The position numbers were made by a program, and so were the translations under genes. 64,000 nucleotides of DNA from Caenorhabditis remanei. Taxonomy: Eukaryota > Nematoda > Chromadorea > Rhabditida > Rhabditidae. This document shows, piece by piece, positions 42,648 through 56,202 of this stretch. Numbering within the stretch: the stretch's first letter is position 1; each line of letters opens with the position of its first letter. The notes below the pieces were generated by a model, which saw only the letters and a program-made list of their open reading frames with translations, ran no database searches and was not told the origin of the DNA. The stretch lies in assembly GCF_010183535.1 (NCBI RefSeq), contig NC_071330.1:16969717-17033716 (forward strand). Reading direction: 5' to 3'.

Positions 42648-45600
42648 ACCCACACCGAGATTCTGAAGGACACATACACACACTTTTTTTTTGAAGAAGT
42701 GTGGAGGGAATTCTGTCTCCTTAACTATAACAAAGTGGGGTTACACTGTTTTTAGAAAGCTTGATTAGGCAAGTATGTATATCTTGGCCGGTTCATCATT
42801 TTTATAAACTTAAAAAAAAATTTCGAGATTAAAATATTTTGATTAAATTGAATAGTTTTTATCATTTTTAAACTCTGAAACCTAAAATTCCGTCGAAAAA
42901 CGAAGAATTTAGAGTCAAAAAACCATAAATCTCGCTTTCTGGCGCGCCTTTGACGCGTTTTACTAAATTTCAGTTGTTGGTGTTCCGTGCTTGATTTTGA
43001 ATCATTTTTAGCCGAAAAGTTTTGAAAAACCGGCATTTTTAAGTTTTAAAACTAAAAATTCTTTAAAAAAATAACTAATTTTGAGTCAACAAACCATAAA
43101 TCTCGCTCCCTGGCGTGCCTTTGACGCATTTTACAAAACATGAATTGTTGTTGTTCCTATAATCTATTTTTCAGAATTCTTAGGCTTTGTAACTAAGCAT
43201 TTCATGAAAAATGAAATTTTTTAGTCAAAAATCCACAATTTTCATTGACTGGTGCTCCATCTGCCATATTTTAATATTAAAGATGCCTACATATATATTT
43301 TTTAAAATTAGGTCTAAAATTGATTTTGAGTCTCTTGAAAAATGCAATTAATTTTTGGACTGGAAATGACTTAAAATACATATATCTGGATTCAGAAAAG
43401 TGTTCTGCAAAATTGGATTACATATTCGGAATCATCGTGTCGAGAATTACTTGATAGGATATGAGCCAAATTGAAAAGCCGAGTTACGTCTGGAACATTC
43501 CCTAGGCAAACGCACCAGATTTCTTTTAACTACGGAAAAATTGAAATTTCTTTGTTTTGAAAATACTCTACCTCAAAATTTGTGATCCTATTCCCACCAC
43601 TATACTACTACTCGTCTCCTCCTCCTCTAAAACCAAACCACTTACTCCATCACACCCACAGCAGTGTTCCCTCTCCCCCTATATTGGGTCAAGTGGGGGG
43701 TCTCTCCCCTCTCATCTCACTAAATACTTTTTCTCCTTTATTTCCGAAAAACCGAAAAATGAATGACACCGTTCCCTTGTTCCCTATCCTTTTATTACTC
43801 TCTTCTCATTTTCCTTTTATCTTTTTCATTTTCTCTTCTTCCTTTTCTTATGGCTACTGGCTACCACAATCAGGTCAGATTTCCTTTTTTGGTCGGTTTC
43901 ATCTCAAGAAAATGATACTATCTCTTCATTTTTATCAAATAAGAGGGTATGTACTTTTGGTTTCTAAAAGATATATTTTTCTCAAAGCTGTGATGACTAA
44001 TTTTTGTTTTTCATAATTAGCCTAATAAATTGACACACCCCTCTCACATGTTTCACTATTTTTGTGCAAACATGTCTCTGAAATTTTCAGAAAAAGCTAT
44101 ATCCTCAGCATTCAGGTACCCGCAGTTATAGATAGAAAATGGTGAAAAATGACTGAAATACTAATTTAAGCATGTTTAACGAGAATATAGAAAAATTTAC
44201 TACTTTTGTCTAATGGTCAACCTGCTGGGAGGACTGTATTCAATTTAAATTGACAAAACACAGAGACCAAAGTTACAATATTTCTACACTGATAAATTCA
44301 CCCCCTGCAAAATTTTTCTGTTCTGCAAAATTTGATAATAATTTTGGAAATCCCTGCCAATTTCTTTTATAGGTCTGCACCGTCGCCTCGGAATCACTCT
44401 CTAGTAAGGGAAATCCAACTTTTTCTTCCATTAAATCAGTTTTAACTTTCGTAAGTTCCATTTCCATATCATCCGGATTTTTCTCTCTCTCTCTGCGCCC
44501 TCTTCCACCTGTCTCAATTTGATTTATATCATCATCTTCTTGTTATTTCCGCCTGTTCGCCGAAAAAAACCTAAAATTTAATTAACTTTCCTCAAAAATC
44601 CTCCTTCCCTGTCTTACTTACATACCCAGGTATGTATCTAACAGAACTAAATAAACACTACTGTTCTTCCGAATAGAACCAGTTCCAAGAAGATGTAAAA
44701 AAAGTGAAACTGTTTTCATTTTTACGCCCCCCTCTCGGGTATGTTAATTAGTCTGTTAGAAAAGAGGGAAAGGTAAGAAGGCGGCGGTTTTTTTAGGGAG
44801 GAAGGGGGGAACATTGTGTAGATAATCTTGACTAATCTTCAGGACGTTTCAAAACCAGAATATTTGGCAACCGTGACATTTGGCTACCATGATATTTTAA
44901 CATCTTGCATGTCAAAACCGGACTAATTTTTAGAGCGCGCTACGGTACATTCTCTTTAAGAAAAATTTATCTGACCCATTTGTTCAGGTTAAGCTGTTTT
45001 ATACTACTGGGCCTTGAAAATTCCAAGTATGATTCCTGCATTCCATTTCGGCTACAGTATTGCTGAATACTGCTCTTCAACTTCCTCATTTTTTGTTGAT
45101 CTGTTAGCTTATTTTTGTTTTTTGCCCTTCCCATCCATCACAGCTTCTTACAATCCAATTCATATAAATCATAACAACTCAAATTTCCCCCTCTTTCTCG
45201 AATGCTGTCAAATGCTACTAACGAACCCAAAAATAATCTTTGACACCTCATCAATCACCTGTTTTCCCCTTCTTCTTTTCAATTATCACCTTTTCACTTC
45301 TAACCCAATCACTTTTTCTCTCTTGATTTCTCTATTCCTCTACTTTTGACAAGTGGCAGGTGATAAAGAACATACAGATGAATTGTTTTGACGGATTGTT
45401 AGAAAACAGGAAAAAATTGAGTTCTGAGTTACTAAGTTTGTAAGTTAGCCCTATTGACAAAGTGGGCGTGGCTTCTATCACACATGTTCCTTCTTGACCA
45501 GTATTAATCCTACTGGTTTTCCATCTCCTCTCCCACTTTCTATTCTTCTAATTCTATTCCAAAGTTTCATTTTTCGAACGTTCTCCTTCTTTATTTAATT

Positions 45601-46496
45601 ATTTTGAAAATTTCACGTATTTCAGGATAGCCAGCATCTGCACTCTAGGATTTTTAGCTGTTTTCATTTTCCGTGAGGGCTTTTTTAAAATGTTGTTTCT
45701 AGATTTGAAGCTGGCAGGGGTTAATAACTTAGAAAAACTTGTTCCCATAGCTTGAAATCACAAAATTAGGCCAGGAGACTGAAAAATTCGGATTCAGGGT
45801 AAAAATAGCTTTGAAATTAATATAATCGAAAAATTAGCTGGTGGCCTAGAAATCCAAATTTTGAAAAAGTTAGTCCCCCGCTCAAATTTTGTTGTTTTCG
45901 CTGTTTTTCGGCGATTTTTCACTATTTTCGATTCTTTTGAATCGTTTAAACTCGGTATCATCAGCTAAGCTTCATGGCCTAGATATCCAAATGTAAAAAA
46001 AATTAATCCCCGGTCAAAAGCTGACTAAAATGACCAGGAGACTGAAAAATTCGGATTCCGAGGGAAAAGTACTTTAAAACGAGTATAGTATAAAAAAATT
46101 GAGACTGCCCGTGTCATTTTCTTATTTTCGAACATTTCAAGTATCCCCCGCATACTATTAGAAATTCCCAGTATCTATATGTTTACACATGCCTATTCCT
46201 CTCCTTCCTGCCGGTATCTAAAACGTTTTTCATCCTCCCCTCCCCCTTTTTCTATACCATCCTTCTTTCTTGTTAGTATTCGGAAATGCCGTCGTCATAG
46301 TTGTAGGCCATCGGGTCTTGTCGGTCTCCCGTGGTGAACAAATCCCCATTTCATGGATGAAATAATTTCTAGTTTTAGTATTACTTCTCTTCAATCGTAT
46401 TCCTTTTTCTCTGTCGGTGTGTCGGTTAGTCCGGATGATCATTTTGCATAGTTTAGGTTATCCCAAGCATAAATGCTAAATGAATATGTAGAAAAA

Positions 46497-46560
46497 ATCA
46501 AGATCTTCAATTTTGTAGTTGACTACTTTTTTATACGGGCACTCCCTAGAGAGTTACAGC
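46497..46560. repeat. Half copy of family 3 palindrome
   Basis: TTTTGTAGTTGACTACTTTT and ATACGGGCACTCCCTAGAGA match the left inner arm of the family, with no right arm. It is followed by about 120 bp of AAAACCTTTAAAACCCTTAA-type low-complexity sequence. Confidence 0.6.
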
Positions 46561-47326
46561 CTTAAAAATCCTTGAAACTCTTTAAAACTTAAAAACTCTT
46601 AAAAATCCTCAAAAATCTTTTTAAAACCTTTAAAACCCTTAAAAACCTTGAAAATCCTTGAAAATTAGAATCTTTAAAATCTAATTTAAAAAATGTCATC
46701 AGGAAAAAAAATGTCAAAAGTCAAAAATTGCTTCTTTTAACAAAAATCGCTATATCCCACTACCCAATTTATGAGTTTTACCAAAAAACCTTGCCTCTAA
46801 CCATTTCCCTTCTTAAACTGCCCTGTTCCCACCCTATAAAAGGGGAGGTAAACGAAAAAACCAATATAAAAAAGGTCATTGGCCAATTTTATTTAACACC
46901 TCGACGGAATTTTTATTATCTTGCTTCTAGCGCCCCTTGCCTTACAAACTTGGGAAATACTGAGTATTCATATATGAAAACAAAAAAAACGCGTCAAATC
47001 CAATTTCCTATGTGTATAGCATACAACGGGAAAAAAATAATTATCAAATCCATATGTCACTCACCATGGCAACACTCTTTCAGACTGCCTCAACTCTCAC
47101 ACTCCAACCAACAACTTTCTCATGATCGTTTGTTTTTCTTCTGCTTTGTTCCTTGAGAAAACTTTTGTGGGAATGGGAATTGTTTAAGGTTTGAGTGATG
47201 TCTGGAATGCAATTGATTACTGGCAGAATTCAATTTTTTGTTGCAAATGTTCTAAAAAGTGATATCACAATTCTAGATCAGACCAAAACTTGGAAAGATT
47301 CAATTTTCTAATTGCAAATTTTCAAA

Positions 47327-47734
47327 AAGTGATATCATAGTCAAAAATTTGAACTCAATTTAATATTCCGGATTTTTTGACGCTCTGAAAATTCTAAATG
47401 ACTTCTCAAGAATTCTGTTAGAGCCCTCTCAGACTTGCTTACTAGACTGGGTCAGGATGCTGAAAACAAATACTGAATTTTTCAAGACTAGAGAAAAAAT
47501 ATATAGCTGGGAATAAATTTTCTAGCTGAGAATGGTTTTACAAATGTTAAAAATAAAAGTGATATCATAGTCAAAACTTTGAAATCAATTTAATATTCCT
47601 TATTTTTTAACCTTCTAAAAATCCTAAACGGTTTCTTATGAATTCTGATAGAGCCCTCTCAGACTTGCTGGAACGTGATGCAAAAACGGAATTTTTCAAG
47701 ACTAGAGAAAAAATATATAGCTGAGAATAGATTT
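47327..47734. repeat. Tandem duplication of a roughly 190-bp unit
   Basis: 47327-47519 and 47557-47734 share AAAGTGATATCATAGTCAAA, GAGCCCTCTCAGACTTGCT and AGAGAAAAAATATATAGCTG in the same order, with small deletions in the second copy. Noncoding. Confidence 0.75.
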
Positions 47735-47839
47735 TAACCATAGGCGACTCCATAGGACCATAGGACTATATGACCATAGTTTTACTATTGTTTTACCATA
47801 GGTTGCTTTATACACATTGGTACCTTCCCAACAATACTA

Positions 47840-48640
47840 ATATTGTGACCGTATTTCGTTGGAAAACCGAACACATGCTCTTTCTAACCAGGAGATCTTT
47901 AGAAAGCTGAGAAAAAACTAATCCCATAGTCAAATATCCAGTTTTTGTCCTTGAGAAATGGTATTTGAAAAAAACGGGGTCAACGTTTTGAGCACTGACA
48001 AGGCAGTCCTGTCCCACTGTCATTTGACCCCACCTAATTTTTCTCAATTACCATTCCTGGAGGGCAAAACCTGAATATATATTTGGAATCAGCGTTTTCT
48101 CGGCTTTCCAATGTTTTAGGTCACGTCTCAGGACCCTGTCGTCACACTGGGACAGGCAGTATCTGAAAGACCTCTTCTCTTTTCCAACGAAGGTGCATAA
48201 CCAGGTCTCAGGAATCTCGATTTTTGCGATAACACAATAAAATCTTGATATTTTTATAACTTTTTGTGGTTTCAGAACCCTTTGTTCCTCTATTTTTAAG
48301 CCAACACTCTTGACAATGGTCAAAAGATCGAAATATCGAAATAATGAATTATTCCATCATTGTTTGTATAAAAACGAAACCATTGGGTCATCCAAGAAGT
48401 CTCTTCCACCCAAAATAGAAATGCTTCGATTTTTTTGTTATCTTCATGAGTCATCGATTTACCCTACACTGGCCATTCCTTACTAGGGGTCCACACTTTG
48501 ACCTCGTTTTTCTCGACAACCATTCCTCGAGGGCAAAAACTAAATATATAATTGGAATCAGCGTGATTTCAGCTTTCCAATGATATAGGTCACGTTTTAT
48601 ATCTTCAAACTGACTCTGTGACCTTCCCTAGTTAGTTAAA
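47840..48640. repeat. Two partial family 4 palindromes
   Basis: GGGCAAAACCTGAATATATA and TTGGAATCAGCGTTTTCTCG at 48060-48110 match the complete element at 20014. A second piece at 48475-48640 has GAGGGCAAAAACTAAATATA and ends GACCTTCCCTAGTTAG. Confidence 0.6.
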
Positions 48641-49329
48641 ATACTAAAGTTAATCTAAGTTTCCAATCTAAGTTTAATAGTTCAAAAAATAGTAGTCACT
48701 CCTCAAATCTCTATTTTTACATTCAAAACTGATTTTAAAAGCTTCAGCAGACAGTGACAAGGAATTGTGAACATTAAGTGAACAATCTGTTGTATTTCGA
48801 TCCTCACCCAAAATAACCTTCCAGATGTTTTTATCACCTTTTTTCCCAATTTCTGGTGCCAAAAGTGGTACATGATGCCCAATAATCTCTGGTCCCTTCT
48901 CCTCTTGTTGCTTTTCTATTCTCCTCTTTCCTTCTCTCTAACAAAGGAAAAGATTGCGTGCCAAAATGTCTTTTTTTCCTTTTCTTTCATTGAATTTCAT
49001 TCCGGGAACAACCAGAGGAAAAACGGGAAGGGACCTCTTTTTGGTTCCTTGTTTATTTTTTATGAGTTTCCGTCCGCCCTGGAAGACACAGTAGTAAAGT
49101 GGTAATGAGAATCTGGCGCGCATCGGGCGCATTTTTCTCACAAAATCCCTTAATCAGCTGGCGCTCCGTAGCTTAGTCAAATCTGGATTACGATCTATGA
49201 GTCTGGCGCGCCTTGGTCGCGGTTTTAGTGATATTTATCTTAAAGTCTGCCCAGTTTATCCTACCAAAAAAGAGGGTTATGGGATTTTTGGCTTGTTTTT
49301 TTCTCAATTTTCAATATTAATTTATTGAA

Positions 49330-49540
49330 GCTGTCTCATGTTTTCGGTAGCTACATATAACTTCATCATGTGAAAAACTGGCCGCTTTTTTGTACTGGCT
49401 TTCCTTGGAGTGTCACAGACAATAATTGTGAACCTGTAACTTTGTAGGGAGGGCTCGTACAATAAAGTTGTCAACTACAAAATTGAAGAGCTATGTCTGA
49501 TATATGTTCCCTGAAAAATCTGGCATAAGGCGATAATAAG
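49330..49540. repeat. Family 3 palindrome, diverged
   Basis: The right arm GGGAGGGCTCGTACAATAAA, with AGTTGTCAACTACAAAATTG, is clear. The left arm (CGCTTTTTTGTACTGGCTTT) is weaker. Confidence 0.55.
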
Positions 49541-51239
49541 TGGCATCACTATAGTCTTCTGAACTCTCCCATTTTTTAATTTTTCAAAAAATCCACCTCT
49601 ATTGCAAATTGGCCAGAAAACCGTAATTTTTCTCGTTTTTTCCACCAAATACCGTTATATTAAATATAGAAAACTTTAATTTCTTCTTTCCCTGTTCCCG
49701 CTGCCTAATTTTTGAGTTTTACCAAAAAAGCCAGCCTAGTGCCATCACTATAGTCTTCTGAACTCTTCCATTTTTTAATTTTTCAAAAAATCCAACCGTA
49801 TACCAAAATTGACCAGAAAACCCCCAATTTTTCTTGTTTATTCTACCCAATACCGTTATTTCAAAAATAGCAACCTTCAATTTCCTTTCTGACCTACTTG
49901 TTCCTGTTCTCACTACCTAATCCATCAGTTTTACCAAAAAACCCAAATTCTGCAAAAATTGAGATTATAGAACAGTCTGGAACAGGCACCATGACGCATT
50001 TCTTCAAAATAATCCCTTCCATGGTCTGTTTCTTCTTTTTCTTCCGACTAACCAACTTCTTCACCAAACAAGCTAAAAAGGAAAAAAAAAACTTTCCATG
50101 TTCGGCTCCGGAAATGAGTTGGACCTAGTTGCCTCCTGCCCCGCCAACTTTTCTCCCATCAGAAACCCAGAAAACTGGAGAGACAATTCGAAATTCAATT
50201 TGAGTGAGTTGCTCTGCTTCGGCAACACACAAAAAAACTCGAAAGTTTTCGGGATTGAGCTCAAACTAGCAAGCCCTGAGGGCGGAATCAGCAAGAAGGG
50301 GGCGGCTGGCGTGTCGGCGGGCGCGCTTTTTTCTTCGGAAGTATAGAATTTTGACTGGCAGTAGTTTTGTGAATCTGGCGTACCTTCGGCGCGTTTTTCG
50401 ACTAGAAATCAAATTGTGAAGTTTTATATGCAACTGGAACTGAAAAACTGCAAAAATGGCCGTGGACGAACTTTTCACCTGATGGCCTAGAAAATCGAAT
50501 TTTTGGAAAACTGGTCTCCAACTGATTTTTTATCGGTTTTGATTGTTTTTGCCGTAAAAACTTGTTCTTTCAGTCAATTTTGATCAAACACTCTGAATTC
50601 TACTGGAATTTGAAAATGTTTTTGGTTTTTGATAGCTGGTGTGCCCCCGGCGCGTTTTAGCAAATTCAATTTCCGTTTTCCCTTCTCCCGACTAATTATT
50701 TCTATGAAAATAACTCCTTTCTTCAGTCCCCCCATGCTAGAAAATTCCAGAGTAGCAAAAAAAAAACGAGAAGAAATTAAAAATTCGTTATTCACTTCCT
50801 GCAGCTAGATCCTTGAAAAGTGACTCAACGGAACTCTCTTCCTTTTTTCATTTTCTTCTTTTTTCTGAAAAAAAAACGGAGAAAAAGAAGAAGAAGACGT
50901 GTTTTCCTCTTTTCCTTCTTCTCTTCTATTTTTTGAAGACGTCATTCACTTCTGCTCCTCTTTCTCCCCTCACATCTTCTATCTGTCTTCTACTTTTTCG
51001 TTTGGACTCAATATTCTGAGGAATCTGTCTCTCTCTCTCACTTCTTTGTTGTTGTCCTCGAACAATAACGGATTCCTGGAAAAATTTTGGATTTCTGGAA
51101 GTTATGCTGTTTTCTCAAGTCCATTTTTTTCAGAACTTTCCGAAAATATTTTTTTGGGAAAACACCTGGTATATTTAGAAAAGCACGTGCCACGATTTGG
51201 ACCCGGTAGCTTAAAAAACAGTGTAACGGTAAAAGACTG

Positions 51240-51420
51240 TTTTGATATTTCAGGTGTCAGCTTTTTGGTACGGGCGGTTCTTAGAGAGTTGCCAAACCTA
51301 ACTATTTTTATTTGGAAGCTGTACCTTGGTAGGGAGCGCTCGTACAAACAAGTTGTCAACTACAAAAATGTTGCTCCAGGTTTTATCTAATTTCTTTTCA
51401 AACGTTTACATTGTGGGACA
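51240..51420. repeat. Family 3 palindrome
   Basis: The left arm GTCAGCTTTTTGGTACGGGC mirrors the right arm GCTCGTACAAACAAGTTGTC, followed by AACTACAAAAATGTTGCTCC. Confidence 0.6.
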
Positions 51421-51959
51421 ATCAAAGAAATTGTGGCATGTTTTCAAATGTTTTTAATTTTAACACTGCAAATTCCGAACTAGATGCCGAATTGATACTG
51501 AAAAAAATCGTGTTGTGTTACCGTAATATAAAATATTATATTATCCGTTTACGATCTTCTGCCGTGGGATGTTAAAGGCGCACCTGGTTTATTGGAAATT
51601 TCGCGGAATGGTCTTGCATTTCAAAAAATAAGTTCAAACAAAAAACCAAATTCCTTTTTTTTGAGCTTTGTAGGTCTGAAAAGAACTGTCAATCATGTTT
51701 TCCGCTTCTAGACCATTTCGTACAAACTTTATGCGCCTTTAACACCCGCTGGCAAATGTTGGTGAATAGATAATGATTAAAATCAAAAAATCATTAACTT
51801 TCACCAATCATAACTTTTTTTGAATGCCACTCATCACAATATACTTACTTCAAACCAGAAACGAAATCTTTGAAAACAGTATCGGTTAGCTCCATTTAGA
51901 CCCGTAGATGGCTCTCCCGGGCAATTTTATCCATACTGTATTGACATGATGTGTTGTTA

Positions 51960-53215
51960 TTAGGTTGGTAAATAATTTTCTGCAATTTTCGAGCTTGTCG
52001 GTTGTCGTTTTGTTTTCTCGGCACAGGAGTAGTTTTTCGATGTGGTTGTTTTTGTGTTTGGTAGACCTACTCAAGTACTTGTTACAGTGTCAAAGTTTTA
52101 CTCCTCGCTTTTTTTCTCGCCAAGAACGGAGCTTTGATTTACACGCAACTTTTTGCGTTTTTGAAACGTCGTTTTGTTTTTAATCGTTTCTGGTCTAAAA
52201 ATTATGTCATTCAAAAAGAAGTTGCTGGTGTATGTTAACAGAGGTTTCTTTGTTTCAACGCAAATACATTTTAATTCCAAAGATTCGACAAAAGAAACTT
52301 GGTACTGACTGAAAAAATTCGTCTCTTTCAGCAGTCAGTGCTAGATTTGGAGTTATAGCAGGGAATCGTTGAAGCGGATCTGTATCAAACCACCCTTAGG
52401 TTGTCAACTTCTTTTAGGGTGACTCATGTAACTGTAGTTCATGGATGGAAACAAATTATCGGAATGAGAAAATTCGTCGTTACATACCACACGTTTTGAA
52501 ACAACATGAGATGATACATCACATGGACCTAAGTTGGTTCTTAGTACTTTTACACCCAACACACGTATGGTCAAGCTATTTATTTATTAGAAATAAATAG
52601 TTGAGTTGTTACTCTAACGATGTGAGGAAAGTACAGTGTGTGGACTAAGATTTGCGCGTTCTGGATGTTCTCAAACCGAAAAAAGTGGTTTTTTAAATCT
52701 GGTACTCAGTACTCTGGGTGGAGTAGTGGGAACTCCTGAACGAAGACAGGGAAGTAACATCAGATGTTTACGTTTCTTATTTTAATAAATTCAAAATCAT
52801 GTGACTTCAGGACGGGGAGATATAACAAAACGGCGTTTTCAGTATGGCAAACCTTTTTCATGTGTTGGGAAAGTAACCCACAACAAATTTTTGCCATCTG
52901 GCTGGACAATACTTTTTTATTCATCGTATTAATCCAACCTTCTTCTCTTTAATTACAAACATTTTGCCTGACTTCAACGACATTTTAATGGGGAAGAATC
53001 CAAATAAAAAGGGGATATCAAAAAGAAGCAAGTTTCCTTTTCCAGTGATCTCGAATAGATGGTCTACGCAGAGAGAATCAGTAAGCTACCAAAATCTTGT
53101 CAGAAGACTACCAATGCTGATAAACAGGTTTTTGAATTTTAGAAATCTTTTTGGATTTGAAAAAATAAAATCAAAGTTTTATCGAAAAATTGCAGAAAAT
53201 TATTTACCAACCTAA
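51960..53215 (+). mobile_element. Dead mariner element (1,256 bp)
   Basis: The left end TTAGGTTGGTAAATAATTTT and the right end AAAATTATTTACCAACCTAA are inverted terminal repeats extended by CTGCAATTTTCGA and its near-complement, with TA on both sides (51958-51959 and 53216-53217). The length is normal for a complete mariner. Around 52350-52500 a plus-strand frame (first residues ADLYQTTLRLST) resembles the helix-turn-helix region of mariner transposases. Stop codons and frame breaks interrupt it throughout, so it cannot encode an active transposase. Confidence 0.85.
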
Positions 53216-53804
53216 TATTACCAATTTTAATGCCATGTGAAAAAGCTGAACCATATAAAAAGTTTGAGAGCTCATAACTCGGCCTCGGCTCGCAGGCGCA
53301 TTTACATTATTTTGACTGCGGAAATGGACTACCTGTGGTTGAAAGTACCTATAATCAAATTTACAGAACGTTCGAAAGCCGCGTCTCCAAATACTTCCCT
53401 TGTAAGCTATCACATTCGCGTGAATACCCATTGACACATCATTTCCGGAACAAACAACTTTCTAGATGTCTGGTCTTTTCATTTTTAACAAATCTTACTT
53501 AGACTTCCAGTTCCCTAATGATTACCTCTTTCTTGTTATCGAAATGAAAATCACGATGTAAGAATGTACTAATAGTACATACCATGTATATGTTCTCTGA
53601 TTGTGAAACTACTAATCAGAACAAAAAGTTGTAGTTGATTTCATACTGACTGACTCAGTTTAAGTACATCGAGTGGGATCGAACACTCAGAGTCTCGAGG
53701 AGAGAGTACGCTTGACTAATCAGAATTAGAAAACATTAGTCATTTGATCTTCTTAGTTTCCTCAGGATTAACACATCGGAGCCTTGGTTAGCATTTGGTA
53801 GACA

Positions 53805-54240
53805 TTTTTTTTTTCCGAAATCGGATGAAATCGGCTGAAATCGGCTGAAAATGTCCTGAAATCGACTAAATCGGCTGAAAATCGGCTGAAAATGGCCTAA
53901 AATCGGCTGAAATCGGTTGGAATTGTAGCTTTGCCTTTTTCTGAAAATCACCCCACAATTTTTTTATAAAAGAGGTCGAAAATAAGCGATTTAAGGCTGG
54001 AAATTCGATTTTCTAAAGTTTGGTGAGGAACCATTGCTGAAATTGGTTGGAAATCGATTGAAATCGTCTGAAAATGGCCTGAAATCTTCAAAAAATTGCC
54101 TAAAATCGGCTGTAAATGGCGATTTTTTCAGCCGATTTTAAGCCGATTTCAACTGTTTTTAGGCCATTTTCAGCCAATTTTAGGTCGATTTTAGCCGATT
54201 TCAGCGCCAATTTAGGTCATTTTCACACAATTTTAGGCCA
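53805..54240. repeat. Inverted repeat of ATCGGCTGAAA units
   Basis: The left half is made of diverged ATCGGCTGAAA and TGGCCTGAAA units; the right half carries their complements (TTTCAGCCGAT, TTTAGGCCATTTTCAGCC). It resembles in texture the 1.6-kb repeat at 16075. Noncoding. Confidence 0.7.
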
Positions 54241-55832
54241 TATTTATGCAAGGCTCCACCTAACAAGATCTGTGATCACTCCTCAATTTCATTTCCTATT
54301 CTGCTGCTTTTGACGTCTTCTCCCCTTCTTCTTTTCAATCTGAACGTCATCTATCCATTCCTTCTCTTCTGTCACTAATGAAGTCTTTTCTTCCCATAGA
54401 ATCTATCTTGTGTGTTTCTTAGAATATTATGTTCCTTTTATTATTATTCACCTCATTTTTCATTTTTCTCCTTCCGTGATGAAACAACATTTCCAGCAAC
54501 AAGACTGTTTGAGAAACGCGCCAAAGGCACGCCAGAGCCTAAAGCTTTCTCTGTTCCCATCCCCCAGCTCTCTTCAATTTTTTTCCTATTTTTTTCCAAT
54601 TTTTCAGATGAGTCATCTACTCTAAGCCTAAGCAATTTCCTCCCCAACTCTCCTGGGATAGAATTAATTAACGCCTCCGTCGTATTTCCTCCCCTCCGTT
54701 CTTTATCTGTTCCAAGAACTGCCATTTTCAGTTTTTTTTTTGTTGGTAAGGTGGTTTTTGAAGTATAGTAACCATAGATTTATGTATCGAAATTTTGAAA
54801 CACTAGTACTCCAGTCAAAAATGACCTAAAATCACTAAATTAGAGCAGGAAACTGAAAAATTCGGATTCAGGGTGAAAAGTGCTTTAAAATGAGTTTAAT
54901 CTCGAAAAATTAGTTGGTGGCCTAGAAAACCAAATTTTGAAAAAGTTAGTCCCCCCGTCCAAGTTTAGTGTTGTTCAAACGAATTTCAAATTTTGTTGGC
55001 AATTCTATCTTCAACATTTTATAAAATTATGTTTATGTCTTACATCCCTTTTTTTTCTCCGCTTCAAAGTTTTCAAAAAATTCCAAAAAATATTTTTTAA
55101 ACTCAATTTTAATTATTACTTGCGTACATGATATCATGCAGAAGTCTTTGAATATTGAGTCTACCCACTAATTTTCTTGAACTTTCAAATCTTTTATAAA
55201 TTTGAGTAAAACATTTTCATGGTCTGGTGCACCTTTGACGCGTTTTCAAAACCAAAAAGCGCTTGCGTACCTGTTTTTTTCCCTGTTCTGTGGTTATATT
55301 TATATTATAGTTATTTGTTGGAATCTGGCGTACCTTTGACGCGCTCTCGGACCTAGAGCATTTCAAAGTTCTCTGAGCTGAAAATATCGCGGCTCTGAAA
55401 AAAAACACGAACGACTAACGAAAAAAAAACCAATTAATTTTGACATGTCTCTTTTTTTTCTTTTTCCTATTTTTTTCGTTGTTTTCGTCCCGTTCCACTT
55501 CTCCCCCGGCGCCTATCACCGCAACTGACATGTTGTTGACACCGGGAGCACCAAGAGGCTCATTCATTTCGAGAATTCTTTTCAATTTTCCATTTCATTT
55601 GGTGTCTTTTTTAGAGAGAAAAATGGGAAAAAGATGGAAGTGAATGGGAGGGGATTAATTTTGAGCCATGAGTCTTTTGAGCTACTTAGACCCGGAAAAA
55701 CATGGAATATTAGTTTTTTAATAGTGAGATGCGAGTAATAGTCTGGAAATTCTTTTGTTTTAATTTTGGAATAAAATATTATTTTTATCTCAAATTTTGA
55801 ACTTGTCGATGTACAGAAGAATGTCAACCTCA

Positions 55833-55867
55833 TGATAGCGATGATAGCGATGATAGCGATAATAGCG
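55833..55867. repeat. Short tandem repeat (TGATAGCGA)n
   Basis: About four units of TGATAGCGA, the last one altered. Confidence 0.85.
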
Positions 55868-56052
55868 TCTTTAAACATGAAAAAAGTTTTTTAGAAAATA
55901 TTTTTAATTCTGCTCATTTAATCTAAAAATTAGTAAAAAATAGCGAACATTAAAAAAGTTATAGTTTTTCGAAACTTTTCGAAAATCTGAAATACCCAAA
56001 ATGCGCTAAAACTCGGTTGGATTTAGTCTAAAACAGAAAACTTTTAAATTTC

Positions 56053-56202
56053 TGGAATCAGCACAACAAGACGCTTCGAAAAAGTATAATCATGCCTATA
56101 TTCTGAAAATTTTGAAAAATGGGACCGTTTTGGGTCAAAAATCAAATTTTTCCGAAATATGGCATGATTATATTTTTCTGAACCGTCTTGACGCCCTGAT
56201 TC
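56053..56202. repeat. Family 2 palindrome, copy 3
   Basis: Arms GGAATCAGCACAACAAGACG...AAAGTATAATCATG and CATGATTATATTTTTCTGAA...GTCTTGACGCCCTGATTC. Confidence 0.75.

Noticed and set aside
44273..44467. 64-codon minus-strand frame with protein-like composition
   Set aside because: It is isolated, with no clear splice partners, acceptor or polyadenylation signal, and lies in a repeat-rich stretch.
45014..45349. 111-codon plus-strand frame
   Set aside because: Pyrimidine-rich DNA giving Ser/Phe/Leu/Pro-rich translation. The frame opens at a non-ATG codon and has no gene signals.
50098..50346. 82-codon plus-strand frame starting with ATG
   Set aside because: No recognised motif, promoter, splice signal or supporting neighbour. 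It is likely chance in a less AT-rich patch.
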